Assembly (NCBI GenBank): GCA_020441225.1
Contig: JAGRMP010000182.1
Coordinates: forward strand, 1-6,471
DNA length: 6,471 nt
Reading direction: 5' to 3'
DNA from: Maritimibacter sp.
Lineage (GTDB): Bacteria > Pseudomonadota > Alphaproteobacteria > Rhodobacterales > Rhodobacteraceae
The notes beneath the pieces were generated by a model. The model worked only from the letters and a program-made list of their open reading frames with translations. It did no database searches and was not told the DNA's origin. This document shows positions 5,587-6,471 of the stretch, one piece after another. Each line of letters opens with the position of its first letter. Within the stretch, counting starts at the first letter, position 1. Both the position numbers and the translations under genes were made by a program.

Positions 5587-6471
5587 CGGGCGTGTCCTCA
5601 TAGGCGGCGAGGATCTTCCGCACCTCGGCCACGAGATCGGCGCGCGCCACCTCGACCTGCGAGGGGCGTTCCTTCCACTCTTCGAGCGTCGCGTTTTCGG
5701 CGATCTTGGCGCCGAGGATCAGGTCCTTGAGCTGGACGCGCCTGTTTTCGAATTCCTCGCTGCCGGCGATGACCGCCACCGGCGCGCCGCGCTTGTCGGC
5801 ATATTTGAGCTGGTTGCCGAAGTTTTTCGGGTTGCCCAGGTAGACCTCGGCGCGGATGCCCGCCTGGCGCAGTTCGCCGACCATGGCCTGGTACTCGGCC
5901 ATGCGGTCGCGGTCCATCACGGTGACGACGACGGGCCCCTGCGCGGTGCCGCCGATCCGCCCCTTGGCGCGCAGCGCCGCGAGCAGCCGGTCGACGCCGA
6001 TCGAGACGCCGGTCGCGGGCACCGCCTGGCCGGTGAAGCGCTTGACGAGGTCGTCATACCGTCCGCCGCCCGCCACCGAGCCGAACTGGCGCGGCCGCCC
6101 CTTCTCGTCGGTGATCTCGAAGGTGAGTTCGGCCTCGAAGACGGGGCCGGTGTAGTAGCCCAAGCCGCGCACGACGGAAGGGTCGATGACGATCCGGTCG
6201 GGGCCGTAGCCTTGGGCCGCCAAGAGCTCGGCGATCTGTTCGAGCTCGGCCACGCCCTCGGCGCCGATGGCGCTGTCACCAACGGCGGCGCGCAGGTTGG
6301 CGAGCGTGGCGGCATTGTCGGCGCCTTTCGAGGTAAGGAAGGCGACCACCGGCTCGGCGGCTTCGGCGGCGAGCCCGACCCCGTCGATATAGGCGCCCGA
6401 CGCGTCGAGCCGCCCTTTCCCGAGCAACTCGCGCACCCCCGCTTCACCGACCTTGTCGAACTTGTCGATGG
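5579..6471 (-). CDS. hisS: Histidyl-tRNA synthetase, C-terminal 296 residues (5' end outside window)
   Basis: HisS charges tRNA-His with histidine. The frame stays open to the right edge (…[11 protein letters not shown] before a GTG at 6436 that is not the start). The N-terminal part with class II motifs 1 and 2 therefore lies beyond the window, probably about 200 residues judging from alphaproteobacterial enzymes. Visible parts, numbered from the edge, begin with the insertion region that follows motif 2. The histidine-A motif [12 protein letters not shown] follows at about 101-112, with the catalytic arginine present. Next are [10 protein letters not shown] and then motif 3, [16 protein letters not shown] complete C-terminal anticodon-binding domain runs from [11 protein letters not shown] to the end. 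The usual acidic residue after RGL is glycine here. hisS is the first visible gene of an overlapping unit with hisZ and hisG; its promoter is not in view. Confidence 0.96.
   Translation of the reverse strand, partial: IDKFDKVGEAGVRELLGKGRLDASGAYIDGVGLAAEAAEPVVAFLTSKGADNAATLANLRAAVGDSAIGAEGVAELEQIAELLAAQGYGPDRIVIDPSVVRGLGYYTGPVFEAELTFEITDEKGRPRQFGSVAGGGRYDDLVKRFTGQAVPATGVSIGVDRLLAALRAKGRIGGTAQGPVVVTVMDRDRMAEYQAMVGELRQAGIRAEVYLGNPKNFGNQLKYADKRGAPVAVIAGSEEFENRRVQLKDLILGAKIAENATLEEWKERPSQVEVARADLVAEVRKILAAYEDTPDA
5595..5599 (-). promoter_or_regulatory. hisZ ribosome binding site within hisS
   Basis: GAGGA on the minus strand, inside the last codons of hisS, is 8 nt before ATG 5586. It decides this start over the ATG at 5601. 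Confidence 0.6.

Noticed and set aside
4123..5730. Long plus-strand open frame of 535 codons across hisZ and parts of hisG and hisS
   Set aside because: It is antisense to three firmly identified genes and has the Arg/Gly/Ala/His-rich composition of a GC-rich shadow frame, with no domain.

Overview
The window looks like chromosomal core sequence from a GC-rich alphaproteobacterium, most likely of the Rhodobacteraceae type. The reasons are the very high GC at third codon positions, tight gene packing with 1 to 8 nt junctions, a short-form HisG that needs HisZ, the order hisS-hisZ-hisG, and the sequence character of the sugar kinase and the HisRS fragment. The organism call is inference; there is no rRNA or other marker here. 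I see no transposase, integrase, phage gene, CRISPR array or tRNA.

Left part, plus strand. There is a small NTF2-like protein of unknown function (34-396). After a gap of about 100 nt comes a double zinc-ribbon protein with one C-terminal membrane helix that resembles Bacillus YdjG (498-1625), followed 1 nt later by a GNAT acetyltransferase (1627-2106). After a 72-nt gap with a possible weak promoter comes a PfkB-family fructokinase-like sugar kinase (2179-3081). Its stop codon overlaps the GTG start of D-aminoacyl-tRNA deacylase dtd (3078-3515).

Middle, 3516-3787. This is the gap between the convergent dtd and hisG genes. It holds a plausible intrinsic terminator for dtd, an unusually AT-rich stretch, a perfect 44-nt palindrome with no unpaired centre (3632-3675), and two abutting short tandem duplications (3720-3754). 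The palindrome is the most striking non-coding signal in the window.

Right part, minus strand, read right to left. The 3' two thirds of hisS (histidyl-tRNA synthetase, cut by the window edge), hisZ and hisG form an overlapping operon. hisZ starts inside the last codons of hisS (8-nt overlap) and hisG starts inside the stop of hisZ (4-nt overlap). HisG and HisZ together make the first enzyme of histidine synthesis, and HisS uses the product of that pathway. HisZ is itself a HisRS paralogue, so catalytic and regulatory relatives sit side by side.

Overall this is mostly ordinary housekeeping sequence. I do not see a clear new biological system. The points worth a second look are the palindrome, the zinc-ribbon membrane protein coupled to an acetyltransferase, and a residue change in a conserved HisRS motif.
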